Positions 55,171-64,000 of a DNA stretch of 64,000 bases are shown here, in pieces. The position numbers and the translations under genes were made by a program. The first letter of the stretch is position 1, and the number at the start of each line of letters is the position of its first letter. Below the pieces are notes generated by a model, which saw nothing but the letters and a program-made list of their open reading frames with translations, made no database searches and had not been told where the DNA came from. The stretch lies in assembly GCF_002179965.1 (NCBI RefSeq), contig NZ_NGUQ01000015.1, forward strand, positions 496,001 through 560,000. Reading direction: 5' to 3'. The DNA comes from Pandoraea sp. PE-S2T-3 (GTDB lineage: Bacteria > Pseudomonadota > Gammaproteobacteria > Burkholderiales > Burkholderiaceae).

Positions 55171-58035
55171 ATGATGGACCCGATGTTCGAAAAGGATTAC
55201 GGCACGCCGCGTCGCGAGTCGCAGAAAGAAGTCACGCTCGAGATCGACGGCGAGCAGATCACCGTGCCCGCCGGCACGTCGATCATGCGTGCGGCGTCCG
55301 AAGGCGGCGTGAACGTGCCCAAGCTGTGCGCCACCGACTCGCTGGAGCCGTTCGGCTCGTGCCGTCTGTGTCTGGTGGAAATCGAAGGCCGTCGCGGCTT
55401 CCCTGCATCGTGCACCACGCCCGTTGAGCCGGGCATGAAAGTGCGCACGCAAACGCCGAAATTGCAGGAACTGCGCAAGGGCGTGATGGAGCTGTACATC
55501 TCCGATCACCCGCTCGACTGCCTGACCTGTGCGGCCAATGGCGACTGCGAATTGCAGGACATGGCGGGTGTCACCGGCCTGCGCGAAGTGCGCTACGGCT
55601 TCGACGGCGCCAACCACTTCGACAGCCAGAAAGACGAAACCAACCCCTACTTCACCTACGACGCCTCGAAGTGCATCGTCTGCAATCGATGCGTGCGCGC
55701 GTGTGAAGAAACGCAGGGCACGTTCGCGCTGACGATCTCGGGCCGTGGCTTCGAAGCCCGCGTCTCGCCGGGGCAGGACCAGCCGTTCATGGATTCGGAA
55801 TGCGTGTCGTGCGGCGCCTGCGTGGCCGCCTGCCCGACCGCAACGCTGCAAGAGAAGTCGGTCATTCACCTCGGTCAGGCCGAACACGCCAAGGTCACCA
55901 CCTGCGCCTATTGCGGCGTGGGCTGCTCGCTCAAGGCGGAGATGAAGGGCAATGAAGTCGTGCGCATGGTGCCGCACAAGGATGGTCAGGCCAACGAAGG
56001 CCACGCCTGCGTGAAGGGCCGCTTTGCATGGGGCTATGCCACGCACAAGGACCGGATCCTTACACCGAAGATCCGCAAGAAGATCACCGACCCGTGGCAG
56101 GAAGTGTCGTGGGACGAGGCACTCGACTACGCCGCGTCGGAGTTCAAGCGCATTCAGGCCAAATACGGCCGCGATTCGATCGGCGGCCTGGTGTCGTCGC
56201 GCTGCACGAACGAGGAAGACTACCTCGTGCAGAAACTCGTGCGCGCCGCCTTCGGCAACAACAACGTCGACACCTGCGCCCGTGTGTGCCACTCGCCGAC
56301 CGGCTATGGTCTGAAGGCCACGCTCGGTGAATCGGCCGGTACGCAGACGTTCAAATCGGTGGAACACTCCGACGTGATTCTGGTGATGGGCGCGAACCCG
56401 ACCGATGGTCACCCGGTGTTCGGCTCGCGCATGAAGAAGCGTCTGCGCGAAGGCGCCAAGCTGATCGTGATCGACCCGCGTCGCATCGATCTGGTGAAGA
56501 GCCCGCACATCCACGCCGACTACCACCTGCAACTGCGCCCCGGCACGAACGTGGCGATGGTCAATGCCCTCGCCCACGTGATCGTCACCGAAGGCCTGAT
56601 GGCGGATGACTTCATCGCCGAGCGCTGTGAAGACCGTGCCTTCGGCCAATGGCGTGACTTCGTTTCCCGCGCAGAGAACTCGCCGGAAGCCACCGAAGTG
56701 CACACCGGCGTGCCGGCGCATCTGGTGCGTGGTGCCGCGCGTCTGTACGCCACGGGCGGCAACGCAGCGATTTACTACGGGCTGGGCGTGACTGAGCATG
56801 CGCAAGGTTCCACGACCGTGATCGGCATCGCCAACCTCTCGATGGCCACGGGCAACATCGGCCGCGAAGGCGTGGGCGTGAACCCGCTGCGCGGTCAGAA
56901 CAACGTGCAGGGCTCGTGCGACATGGGTGCCTTCCCGCACGAACTGCCGGGCTATCGCCACGTCTCGGATGCCAGCGCACGTGCACTGTTCGAAGCCGAA
57001 TGGGGCGTCGAACTGCAATCGGAGCCGGGTCTGCGGATTCCGAACATGTTCGATGCCGCGCTCTCGGGCACCTTCATGGGCCTGTACTGCCAGGGCGAAG
57101 ACATCGTTCAGTCCGACCCGAACACGCAGCACGTGACCCACGCGCTGGAGCAGATGGAGTGCATCGTCGTGCAGGACATCTTCCTGAACGAAACCGCCAA
57201 GTACGCCCACGTGCTGCTGCCCGGTTCATCGTTCCTGGAGAAGGACGGCACGTTCACCAACGCCGAGCGCCGTATCTCGCGCGTGCGTCAGGTGATGCCG
57301 CCGCGCGGCGGCTACGCCGACTGGGAAGTGACGATCATGCTCGCCAAGCGTCTGGGCTACGAGATGAACTACTCGCACCCGTCGGAAATCATGGACGAGA
57401 TTGCGCGCCTGACGCCGACCTTCAGCGGGGTGAGTTACGCCAGACTCGACGAGTTGGGCAGCGTGCAATGGCCGTGCAACGCCGAAGCGCCGGAAGGCAC
57501 CCCGGTCATGCACATCGACGAATTCGTGCGCGGCAAGGGCAAGTTCCTGATCACGCAGTACGTGCCGACCGACGAAAAGGTGACGCGCCGCTTCCCGCTT
57601 ATTCTGACCACGGGCCGGATTCTGTCGCAGTACAACGTCGGCGCGCAGACGCGTCGTACCGACAACAACCACTGGCACAGTGAAGACCGGCTTGAGCTCC
57701 ATCCCCATGACGCAGAAGAACGCGGCGTGAAGGATGGCGACTGGGTCGGCATTCAGAGCCGCGCGGGCGAGACGGTGCTGCGCGCGATCGTGAGCGATCG
57801 CATGCAGCCGGGCGTGGTGTACACGACGTTCCACTTCCCGGAGTCGGGGGCCAACGTCATCACGACCGACAACTCGGACTGGGCGACCAACTGCCCCGAG
57901 TACAAGGTAACGGCGGTGCAGGTCACGCCGGTGGCGCAGCCGTCGGATTGGCAGCGCCAGTACTCGGACTTCAACCGTCAGCAGGAAGCGTTCCTGGGCC
58001 ACGCACAAGGCGCGGCCGAAGCGAACGCGGGGTAA
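55171..58035 (+). CDS. fdsA: NAD-dependent formate dehydrogenase alpha subunit, cysteine type
   Basis: The 954-residue cytoplasmic subunit has an N-terminal [2Fe-2S] domain (Cys53, 64, 67, 81) and the His-Cys3 site HPLDCLTCAANGDC (113-126). Two [4Fe-4S] sets follow (CIVCNRCVRAC at 168-178, CVSCGACVAACP at 211-221), then the molybdopterin-domain cluster (Cys245, 248, 252, 280). The active site VDTCARVCHSPTGYG has Cys373-His374 where FdoG has selenocysteine, as in the Cupriavidus enzyme (Cys378). It oxidises formate from oxalate breakdown in the cytoplasm. No UGA or SECIS is involved, so it would work without selenium. Confidence 0.96.
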   Translation: MMDPMFEKDYGTPRRESQKEVTLEIDGEQITVPAGTSIMRAASEGGVNVPKLCATDSLEPFGSCRLCLVEIEGRRGFPASCTTPVEPGMKVRTQTPKLQELRKGVMELYISDHPLDCLTCAANGDCELQDMAGVTGLREVRYGFDGANHFDSQKDETNPYFTYDASKCIVCNRCVRACEETQGTFALTISGRGFEARVSPGQDQPFMDSECVSCGACVAACPTATLQEKSVIHLGQAEHAKVTTCAYCGVGCSLKAEMKGNEVVRMVPHKDGQANEGHACVKGRFAWGYATHKDRILTPKIRKKITDPWQEVSWDEALDYAASEFKRIQAKYGRDSIGGLVSSRCTNEEDYLVQKLVRAAFGNNNVDTCARVCHSPTGYGLKATLGESAGTQTFKSVEHSDVILVMGANPTDGHPVFGSRMKKRLREGAKLIVIDPRRIDLVKSPHIHADYHLQLRPGTNVAMVNALAHVIVTEGLMADDFIAERCEDRAFGQWRDFVSRAENSPEATEVHTGVPAHLVRGAARLYATGGNAAIYYGLGVTEHAQGSTTVIGIANLSMATGNIGREGVGVNPLRGQNNVQGSCDMGAFPHELPGYRHVSDASARALFEAEWGVELQSEPGLRIPNMFDAALSGTFMGLYCQGEDIVQSDPNTQHVTHALEQMECIVVQDIFLNETAKYAHVLLPGSSFLEKDGTFTNAERRISRVRQVMPPRGGYADWEVTIMLAKRLGYEMNYSHPSEIMDEIARLTPTFSGVSYARLDELGSVQWPCNAEAPEGTPVMHIDEFVRGKGKFLITQYVPTDEKVTRRFPLILTTGRILSQYNVGAQTRRTDNNHWHSEDRLELHPHDAEERGVKDGDWVGIQSRAGETVLRAIVSDRMQPGVVYTTFHFPESGANVITTDNSDWATNCPEYKVTAVQVTPVAQPSDWQRQYSDFNRQQEAFLGHAQGAAEANAG

Positions 58036-58083
58036 GCTTGGCCGGGTTTGCTTAAGGGGCAACTAGAGCAACCAGGGCAACCA

Positions 58084-58165
58084 GGACAATCCGCGTCCAT
58101 CGCCGGGTGCCGGCGGGCTTCATCGTCCAACGCCATGAGACGATGCGGCGGACGCAGGATTGTCC
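58084..58165 (+). other. Three-way-junction element between fdsA and fdsD
   Basis: An outer 15-bp helix (GGACAATCC-GCGTCC at 58084 with GGACGC-A-GGATTGTCC at 58150, one bulged A) encloses two perfect hairpins: GCCGG-GTG-CCGGC (58102-58114) and CATCGTC / GACGATG (58121-58145). It fills most of the 220-nt fdsA-fdsD gap, where other species carry fdsC. It may be a structured RNA, an mRNA stabiliser or a REP-like repeat. Shape seen; role unknown. Confidence 0.5.
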
Positions 58166-58255
58166 ACGGGACTGCCCCGTGCAGCGGGCCCGTCAAGTGA
58201 CGGACTAGCGGACCAACGCAAAGACAGCGGATTACGAGAGGGGACAGAACAGATC

Positions 58256-58489
58256 ATGGACACCGACAATCTGGTCAAGATGGCCAATCAGATCGGCGAT
58301 TTCTTCGAGACGATGCCCGACCGCGACGAAGCGCTCGAGAGCATTGCGGGGCACTTGCGTCGCTTCTGGGCACCGCGCATGCGCATGACGATTCTCGAAC
58401 ATCTCGAATCGACCGACGGTCACGGCATGCGTGAAATCGTGGTGGCAGCCATTACGGCCCATCGTGCGGAGCTTTGGCCACGCAGTTGA
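58256..58489 (+). CDS. fdsD: NAD-dependent formate dehydrogenase delta subunit
   Basis: The 77-residue product MDTDNLVKMANQIGDFFETM... with LRRFWAPRMRMTILEHLES and REIVVAAITAHRAEL is the small FdsD family (about 70 residues). It stabilises the FdsGBA complex and is thought to help cofactor insertion. The ATG at 58256 has GAGGGGA about 10 nt upstream. Separated from fdsA by 220 nt with a folded element; fdsC is absent. Confidence 0.92.
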   Translation: MDTDNLVKMANQIGDFFETMPDRDEALESIAGHLRRFWAPRMRMTILEHLESTDGHGMREIVVAAITAHRAELWPRS

Positions 58490-58555
58490 ACGCCGAACCA
58501 ACCGGTGCGGGAGAACGGTTCATTCACCGGCTCATTCACCGGCTCAGGCACCAAC

Positions 58556-59404
58556 TCATGCACCGAGTTTGATCAAGACCGCGCCGCCCACGACCAGGCT
58601 GCATGCCACCAGGCGGCGCGCGTTGAGCTTCTCGCGCAGGAACAGCCAGCCGAGCAGCACCGCAAAGATGGCACTCGATTCGCGCAGCGCCGAGACCACA
58701 CCCATCGGCAGAAATTGCAGCGCGAACACCACCATGCCGTAAGCGCACTGCGCGACCACACCGGCACCGAGCGCCTCGATCACGCGCCGGCGCGGCGCCA
58801 GGAACATCCCGCGCCAGCCACCCCGCAACTTCCACACGCCCCCGACGAGCGGCACGCTGGCAAACAGGTAGGCCCACGCGATATAGCCGAAGCCATTGCC
58901 GTTCGACATCCGCACGCCAAAGCCATCCACGACCGTGTAGGCCGCAATGAACACGCCGGTGAGCAAGGCGGCGGGTACGCTATCGCCCGAGAAGCGACGC
59001 CCGCGCAGCGCGAGCGTGAGAATGCCGCCACAGATACATGCGATGCCGAGGGCGGCGATGCCGGAGGGCCACTCGCCCGCGAGCAACAGCGCCGCCCCCG
59101 AGATCAATAAGGGGGAGATACCGCGCGCAATCGGATAGATCTGCCCGAACTCCCCCACGCGATACGCGCGGATGAGCGCCACGGTGTAGCCGACCTGCGC
59201 ACACGCCGAGAGCAAGATCAGCGGCCAGACCTGTATCGGTGGCAGCGGCAACAACACGATGCCGACCACGGCCGCAAGGAATTGCGGCACCGCCATCAGG
59301 CCGATTTGCCAGACGCGGTCGGGGCTTGCGTGGAGAAAGGCGTTCCAGGTGGCGTGCATCAGTGCAGAGAGCAGCACCAGCAGCACGATAGGCGTAGTGG
59401 TCAT
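58556..59404 (-). CDS. EamA/DMT-family transporter
   Basis: A 282-residue protein with ten membrane helices in two EamA repeats: TPIVLLVLLSALMHATWNAFLH, YTVALIRAYRVGEFGQIYPIARGISPLLISG (first repeat), and YGMVVFALQFLPMGVVSALRESSAIFAVLLGWLFLREKLNARR (second repeat). These are metabolite exporters or importers of wide range. I used the ATG at 59404. Its stop is 67 nt from the convergent fdsD; in between, a 12-bp tandem repeat TTCACCGGCTCA occurs twice (58521-58544). Substrate unknown. Confidence 0.87.
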   Translation of the reverse strand: MTTTPIVLLVLLSALMHATWNAFLHASPDRVWQIGLMAVPQFLAAVVGIVLLPLPPIQVWPLILLSACAQVGYTVALIRAYRVGEFGQIYPIARGISPLLISGAALLLAGEWPSGIAALGIACICGGILTLALRGRRFSGDSVPAALLTGVFIAAYTVVDGFGVRMSNGNGFGYIAWAYLFASVPLVGGVWKLRGGWRGMFLAPRRRVIEALGAGVVAQCAYGMVVFALQFLPMGVVSALRESSAIFAVLLGWLFLREKLNARRLVACSLVVGGAVLIKLGA

Positions 59405-59839
59405 TAACGGGATAGCGGGTCGACGGGTCGACGGGGGTCGGTCGGGGCGACGGCAACCGGCGGGGTGTGATTGCGACGAATACGTGCTTTCGATGGATGG
59501 GCCGCCGGGCAAGCCGCTATTGTGGCAGCAGCGCGCGTGCCGCCATAGAGCCAGCGTCCAACAATCCCACGGGGCCAGACGATTTCGGTCTGCATGCCGA
59601 AACGGTGCCGGGGCGCAATCAGGGAAAAAACACGGACGGGTTCGCGTCTCGCGAGAAAAGTTGTCCACACCCTTTGTGGATAACCCACTGGATAACCCGC
59701 CCCTTCCCGCTCAAACCGCCCGTGCTTAGGGGCTGTCAAGAGCCTTGCCCAAAAAACGATCAGCACCGGAACAAATATTCGGCTTGACGGTCTGGCATCA
59801 CCCTGCTCAAGCGCTATCGCCCTCGTTTTCGGCCCGATG
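59405..59839. other. Gene-free stretch with two DnaA-box-like 9-mers
   Basis: About 435 nt. TTGTCCACA (59661-59669) and TGTGGATAA (59675-59683, an exact reverse-orientation DnaA box) are 5 nt apart, followed by a third partial copy (ACTGGATAA). The rest holds the EamA promoter region and no supported gene. Confidence 0.4.
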
Positions 59840-60340
59840 CTACGGCTTCGGGGATGTGTCGGCGTCCTTTTGACCTGATGCGCCCGATGCGTCCGATGCT
59901 GAAGGGGGCGATGCCGGCGACTGCGGCACGGTGCGCAGTGCAGCGACGACACGGCCCTGCCCCATCACGGCTTCGGGGGCCTGTTGCAACGCCAGACGAT
60001 ATCGCTCGCCAAACTCTTCGTCGGCATCCCTAAACAATTTGGCAGCCATGTCCGCGAGCGCGATGCCACTGGCAGCCGTCGGCGGCGTCTGTTCCTGCCA
60101 CTCGTCGATCGCGACGATCAGGCGCGAGAGCGGATCGAGCCACCGGAACCAGGGATCTTCCGTCAGTAACTGGACGAAGCGACCGGTCGGCACGGCGCCG
60201 AAGACCGCCTCGTACTGCTGACGGTCATTGGCGATCAGCACTTTGTGTTGTGCCAGCAGCGCCGTACGCAGGCCTTGCATGGCCGAAATTTGCGCAGCAT
60301 CAGCAGCATCAGCGGCGGCGGATTCGATCGATTCAGTCAT
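59840..60340 (-). CDS. Conserved-looking hypothetical protein
   Basis: I do not recognise a named family. The 166-residue product from MTESIESAAADAADAAQISAMQGLRTALLAQHKVL is soluble and mostly helical, with a tryptophan-rich core (LLTEDPWFRWLDPLSRLIVAIDEWQEQ) and a Ser/Ala-rich disordered tail (PQSPASPPSASDASGASGQKDAD). Codon use fits a real gene. The start is uncertain because no ribosome site is seen; in-frame codons extend to 60400. It stands alone. Confidence 0.7.
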   Translation of the reverse strand: MTESIESAAADAADAAQISAMQGLRTALLAQHKVLIANDRQQYEAVFGAVPTGRFVQLLTEDPWFRWLDPLSRLIVAIDEWQEQTPPTAASGIALADMAAKLFRDADEEFGERYRLALQQAPEAVMGQGRVVAALRTVPQSPASPPSASDASGASGQKDADTSPKP

Positions 60341-60450
60341 GGAAAGACTCGCGGCGTCAGAAAGTGTACGAAATGGAAATGGAAAGCGTCTGACATGCAC
60401 TTTAGGACTTAGCCCATAGCCAACGCCCTACTAGATCACGATACTAACGC

Positions 60451-60535
60451 ATCTCGCATACACCTCGCGAGATCAGGCTTTCACTTCCCCGTGGGAGGCC
60501 TGCTTCCTCACCCGCCCATCCGGCGGGTTTTTTTT
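60451..60535 (+). ncRNA. Candidate small RNA or leader ending in an intrinsic terminator
   Basis: Three consecutive hairpins on the plus strand: ATCTCGC / GCGAGAT (60451-60473), CAGGC..TTCCC / GGGAG.GCCTG (60474-60502) and ACCCGCC / GGCGGGT (60510-60528), the last followed by eight Ts. No plus-strand gene precedes it; the next gene starts at 60650. This is either a free small RNA of about 90 nt or an attenuator for the LOG-like gene. The remainder of the gap 60341-60649 shows nothing else. Confidence 0.45.
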
Positions 60536-60649
60536 GTCTTCGATTTACCTGCGATTTGCCGACGCGTTGCGCTCGGTCCAGCACGCGCGTGCTCGTCGTT
60601 GTGCCGCGAATTCGTTTATGATCGGCAGCGCTCAAATCCCGCTTCCCAT

Positions 60650-61228
60650 ATGACGGCGACTCCCCTCCCCCAACGTTCCAAAACCATCGGCGTGATGGGT
60701 TCCGGCAAGCAGCCGTGGGCCGAACTCGCTGCCCCGCTCGGTCACGCGCTCGCTGCGGCCGGATACCACTTGCTCACGGGCGGTGGACAAGGCGTGATGT
60801 GCAGCGTGAGCGAAGCGTTCTGCGCTGTGCCCGGGCGCGTGGGGCGCAGCATCGGCGTGGTGCCCACAGAAGCGGTGGAAAGTGAATTGGGTGAAAGCGG
60901 CACAGCCGATGTAGGAAAAGGCTACCGTCCCCTGCCCGGTTATCCGAACCCGTTCGTGGAAATCACCATCGTGAGTCCGCTGCCGCGTCACCTGCCCGAT
61001 GCGCCGCCGGGTACGCTCTCGCGCAACTCCATCAACGTGCTGTCGAGCGATGTCATCGTCGCGCTGCCGGGCAGTCATGGCACGCGCGACGAAGTCAGGC
61101 TTGCCGTGCGTTACGGCAAGCCTGTGATTCTCTTCGGGGAAAGCGAGCATTTTGCAGACCTGCCGGCCTCGCTCGCTCGCACCACGTCGCTCGACGCGGT
61201 GCTGGCGTTCATCAGAACGGCACCGTGA
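60650..61228 (+). CDS. LOG-like/TIGR00725 Rossmann-fold protein
   Basis: A 192-residue protein: SKTIGVMGSGKQPWAELAAPLGHALAAAGYHLLTGGGQGVMCSVSEAF (nucleotide fold with GGGQGVM), GRSIGVVPTE, NSINVLSSDVIVALPGSHGTRDEVRLAVRYGKPVILFGES. The PGSHGTRDE motif is the family's variant of the PGGxGTxxE site of lysine-decarboxylase-like (LOG) proteins, which cut nucleotide 5'-monophosphates. Exact substrate unknown. Its last 17 nt overlap the convergent gene at 61212. Confidence 0.82.
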   Translation: MTATPLPQRSKTIGVMGSGKQPWAELAAPLGHALAAAGYHLLTGGGQGVMCSVSEAFCAVPGRVGRSIGVVPTEAVESELGESGTADVGKGYRPLPGYPNPFVEITIVSPLPRHLPDAPPGTLSRNSINVLSSDVIVALPGSHGTRDEVRLAVRYGKPVILFGESEHFADLPASLARTTSLDAVLAFIRTAP

Positions 61229-62567
61229 GCTTCGCGTCGATCGACTGGAAGCGGTAGGACCAGCCCGGCGTGCCACCGGTGGATGGCATCCACGGCGCAT
61301 TGAGCCGTTGCATGACCGACAGATCCAGCTTTGACGTGCCGAGATAGTGGGTGTGATTCAGCCCCACCTCGGCGTAACTGTCATAGGTATGGAGGGCGTT
61401 CGGATCTTCGGTACGGCTGCGGTTGTAGCGCAACTCGATCCCGGTCGAACCATTCGACGTGACATCGAACGCACGGCGCACGCGCCATTGCAGCGTCTGC
61501 GTCTGCGTGGTGCCGGTGGCGATCTGGTCGGTGGCTGCATTGGTCTTGCCCGTCAGCCCGACGGTCCAGTCCGCATCGATCGGCACGGAGTAGTTGGCCG
61601 TGAGGTCGCGATTGGTCGCATCGCGGCGCGCGTTCTGCAAGTCCTGACTCACCGTCGTGTTGAACTTGCCGTACATGCCGAGCGGGTTGTTCATCAACAG
61701 ATTGGCCGTGCCCTGCATCTTGCCGGTGGTCGTCATGCCGCTGTTGTTCATGCCCAGATTGAACTGATACGGCTGCTCGTTGAGCACCTGCAAGCCCACC
61801 GCCCCTTCACCCGGCGTCTTGCTGCGCGAGGCGATGAGCGGCAGGTTGTCGTTACGCACCACCAACCCATGGCGCATCAGCATGCGGATATTGCGATCGG
61901 CGTAGCTCTCGCGGCGAGGCTGCCCGCGCAGGCACGAGGCTCGCGCAAGGAATCCGTTGGGCGGCGCGACGTCCGGCGCAGGAGGGGGTGCCGCCGGCTC
62001 AGGTGCCACTTCACCCGGCGCGAGCAGCGCCTTGGCAGAAATCGCCGTACCGTCGGCGCTCAATTCCGGCGCGACGGCAAAATCGGCTGCGGGCAATGGT
62101 GGCGATGGCGGTGGCGGCGGCGGTACGTCAGCCTGTGCAGCGGCTTCACTCGCCACGCCGTCGGCGCTGGTCGAGGCGATGTCAGCGCCAGCGGCACTGG
62201 CAACGCCCTCACCCACAGCAGGCCCTGCCGCCTCAGCGGCTTGCGCGGCTGACGCGGCGCGCTGTGCCGCTTCACGATCGACGGTGGCGGCAACGGCATT
62301 CGGATCGTCGCCGGCAAACAGGGCAATGGGATCGGATGAGACGCCCGGGTCCTGCGCAGCAGGCGCCGGTGCAGGCTCGGGGGGCGGCACGAAATACTGA
62401 GGCGACAGGCCGCGATCCCACAACCCGTAGGACAAGGCATTCTGCTCAGTGAAACACGGTGGATTGGGATCCGAGAACAATGACTGTGCGTGAGCGCCCG
62501 ACGACGTGACGGCGTTGAGACACGCGACCATCGTCAAGCCACTGCGCACGACCGACTTTACCGACAT
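61212..62567 (-). CDS. TpsB-like outer-membrane beta-barrel protein with proline/alanine-rich N-terminal region
   Basis: A 451-residue protein with a signal peptide (VVRSGLTMVACLNAVTSSGAHA), then about 170 residues rich in Ala and Pro (APAPAAQ, PPPPPPSPPLP). Next is a segment with the look of the ShlB/FhaC barrel start (NLGMNNSGMTTTGKMQGTANLLMNNPLGMYGKFNTTVSQD), then alternating beta strands to a terminal Phe (SIDAKLTVPF), as outer-membrane proteins need. Typical TpsB proteins are about 550-580 residues and have two POTRA domains, which I cannot see here. No TpsA partner lies in the window. Start at 62567 chosen for the signal peptide. Confidence 0.65.
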   Translation of the reverse strand: MSVKSVVRSGLTMVACLNAVTSSGAHAQSLFSDPNPPCFTEQNALSYGLWDRGLSPQYFVPPPEPAPAPAAQDPGVSSDPIALFAGDDPNAVAATVDREAAQRAASAAQAAEAAGPAVGEGVASAAGADIASTSADGVASEAAAQADVPPPPPPSPPLPAADFAVAPELSADGTAISAKALLAPGEVAPEPAAPPPAPDVAPPNGFLARASCLRGQPRRESYADRNIRMLMRHGLVVRNDNLPLIASRSKTPGEGAVGLQVLNEQPYQFNLGMNNSGMTTTGKMQGTANLLMNNPLGMYGKFNTTVSQDLQNARRDATNRDLTANYSVPIDADWTVGLTGKTNAATDQIATGTTQTQTLQWRVRRAFDVTSNGSTGIELRYNRSRTEDPNALHTYDSYAEVGLNHTHYLGTSKLDLSVMQRLNAPWMPSTGGTPGWSYRFQSIDAKLTVPF

Positions 62568-62686
62568 TCGACACCCGAAGACCCACCCCCGCGCGCGTCG
62601 TTTCGCGAGCTTCGTGCGCCGCTGACGACATCGGGGGGTGTTTAGCGACAAGCGACCATTTTACGTCGATCGCATGACACGCTGCC

Positions 62687-62780
62687 AGTCACTTTCCTTG
62701 GGAACTCTTTCACGGGTTTGACGCTCATAACGCGTGACTTCCCCTGTAGTGACTTCTGCCCGCCTCGTGCGGGCATTTTT
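62687..62780 (+). ncRNA. Candidate small RNA ending in an intrinsic terminator
   Basis: AGTCACT (62687-62693) pairs with AGTGACT (62748-62754), enclosing further short stems (ACGC / GCGT). A terminator TGCCCGC-CTCGT-GCGGGCA plus five Ts follows at once (62757-62780). No plus-strand gene lies upstream, since the neighbour at 62567 points away. A short free RNA is the simplest reading. Other parts of 62568-63007 hold only the terminator at 62878. Confidence 0.4.
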
Positions 62781-62877
62781 ATTGGCGCGACGAAATGTCG
62801 CAAAACGGTGTTACGGGCCGCCCCAACCCTGCCGCCGTGGCACACATCGGGGAGATGGCCCACGGATTTCACATCGT

Positions 62878-62906
62878 AAAAAAGCCCGGGAAGGTGGTTC
62901 CCGGGC
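62878..62906 (-). terminator. Intrinsic terminator of the aspartate decarboxylase gene
   Basis: On the minus strand GCCCGGGAA / TTCCCGGGC form a perfect 9-bp stem with a 5-nt loop and six Ts, about 100 nt after the stop at 63008. Confidence 0.92.
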
Positions 62907-63007
62907 AATGGTCGATCGCCATGGAGGGGCGATCGAGGGGGGGCCTGCCGGCACCGCACGCGAAACGTGCGGCACCGTGGTCAAAGTTTGTTACCCGAAG
63001 GCGTGGC

Positions 63008-64000
<993 letters not shown>

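Noticed and set aside
55144-57210. 688-codon minus-strand open frame opposite fdsA
   Set aside because: Shadow of fdsA; His/Arg/Val-rich with no recognisable motif.
58521-58544. Tandem 12-bp repeat TTCACCGGCTCA as a possible CRISPR or attachment site
   Set aside because: Only two direct copies without spacers or nearby integrase or cas genes.
60444-60635. 63-codon minus-strand open frame across the candidate small RNA
   Set aside because: Arg/Lys-rich chance frame; the strand carries terminator and hairpin complements instead.

Overview
The window looks like a chromosomal segment of a high-GC betaproteobacterium of the family Burkholderiaceae. The gene content (linked oxc/frc/oxlT, NAD-linked fds formate dehydrogenase, split pqiA genes, many LysR and FCD-type GntR regulators) points to an oxalate-degrading Pandoraea or close relative. 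This placement rests on gene content and protein sequence recognised by eye; no search was run.

Layout. 1-9125 (minus): a respiratory formate dehydrogenase operon, fdoG-fdoH-fdoI-fdhE-selA-selB. fdoG reads through an in-frame UGA (selenocysteine 197) with a clear SECIS hairpin. 9310-13001 (plus): two PqiA half-proteins, the MCE protein PqiB and the lipoprotein PqiC. 13086-20132: an aspartoacylase-like hydrolase, an amino-acid-type ABC binding protein, an MdtD-like exporter, an Ala/Gly-rich protein and a GH15 hydrolase. 20133-26729: a CaiB/CaiD-like pair with a divergent GntR, a second GntR divergent from a hydratase-like gene and a cupin, and an MFS transporter. 27058-31069: a three-subunit D-hydroxyproline/opine-type dehydrogenase with a divergent LysR gene. 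31189-35616: the proton-translocating transhydrogenase operon pntAa-pntAb-pntB with a small unknown gene in front and a LysR gene behind.

35814-58489 is an oxalate/formate island. It holds frc1 plus an FAH-family gene, two eukaryote-like F-box/ankyrin proteins, a PAS protein, the operon oxlT-oxc-frc2, a ketopantoate-reductase-like gene, a small membrane protein with a GntR regulator, and the soluble NAD-linked formate dehydrogenase fdsG-B-A-D. Oxalate enters by OxlT in exchange for formate. Frc moves CoA from formyl-CoA to oxalate, Oxc decarboxylates oxalyl-CoA to formyl-CoA, and the released formate is oxidised by Fds (NADH) and Fdo (quinone). A near-palindromic motif, GATATAC-N-GTATATC, recurs upstream of each of the five transcription units here, suggesting one regulon under the local GntR protein.

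58556-64000: an EamA transporter, an unknown conserved protein, a LOG-like protein, an unusual TpsB-like outer membrane protein, and the C-terminal part of aspartate 4-decarboxylase. Two candidate small RNAs ending in intrinsic terminators lie in gaps here.

Most promising for novelty: the shared oxalate operator, a 124-nt folded leader with an internal terminator before fdsG, a three-way-junction element between fdsA and fdsD where other species carry fdsC, the repeated F-box/ankyrin module family, and a 29-codon leader ORF before frc1. No tRNA, rRNA, CRISPR array or insertion sequence was recognised.
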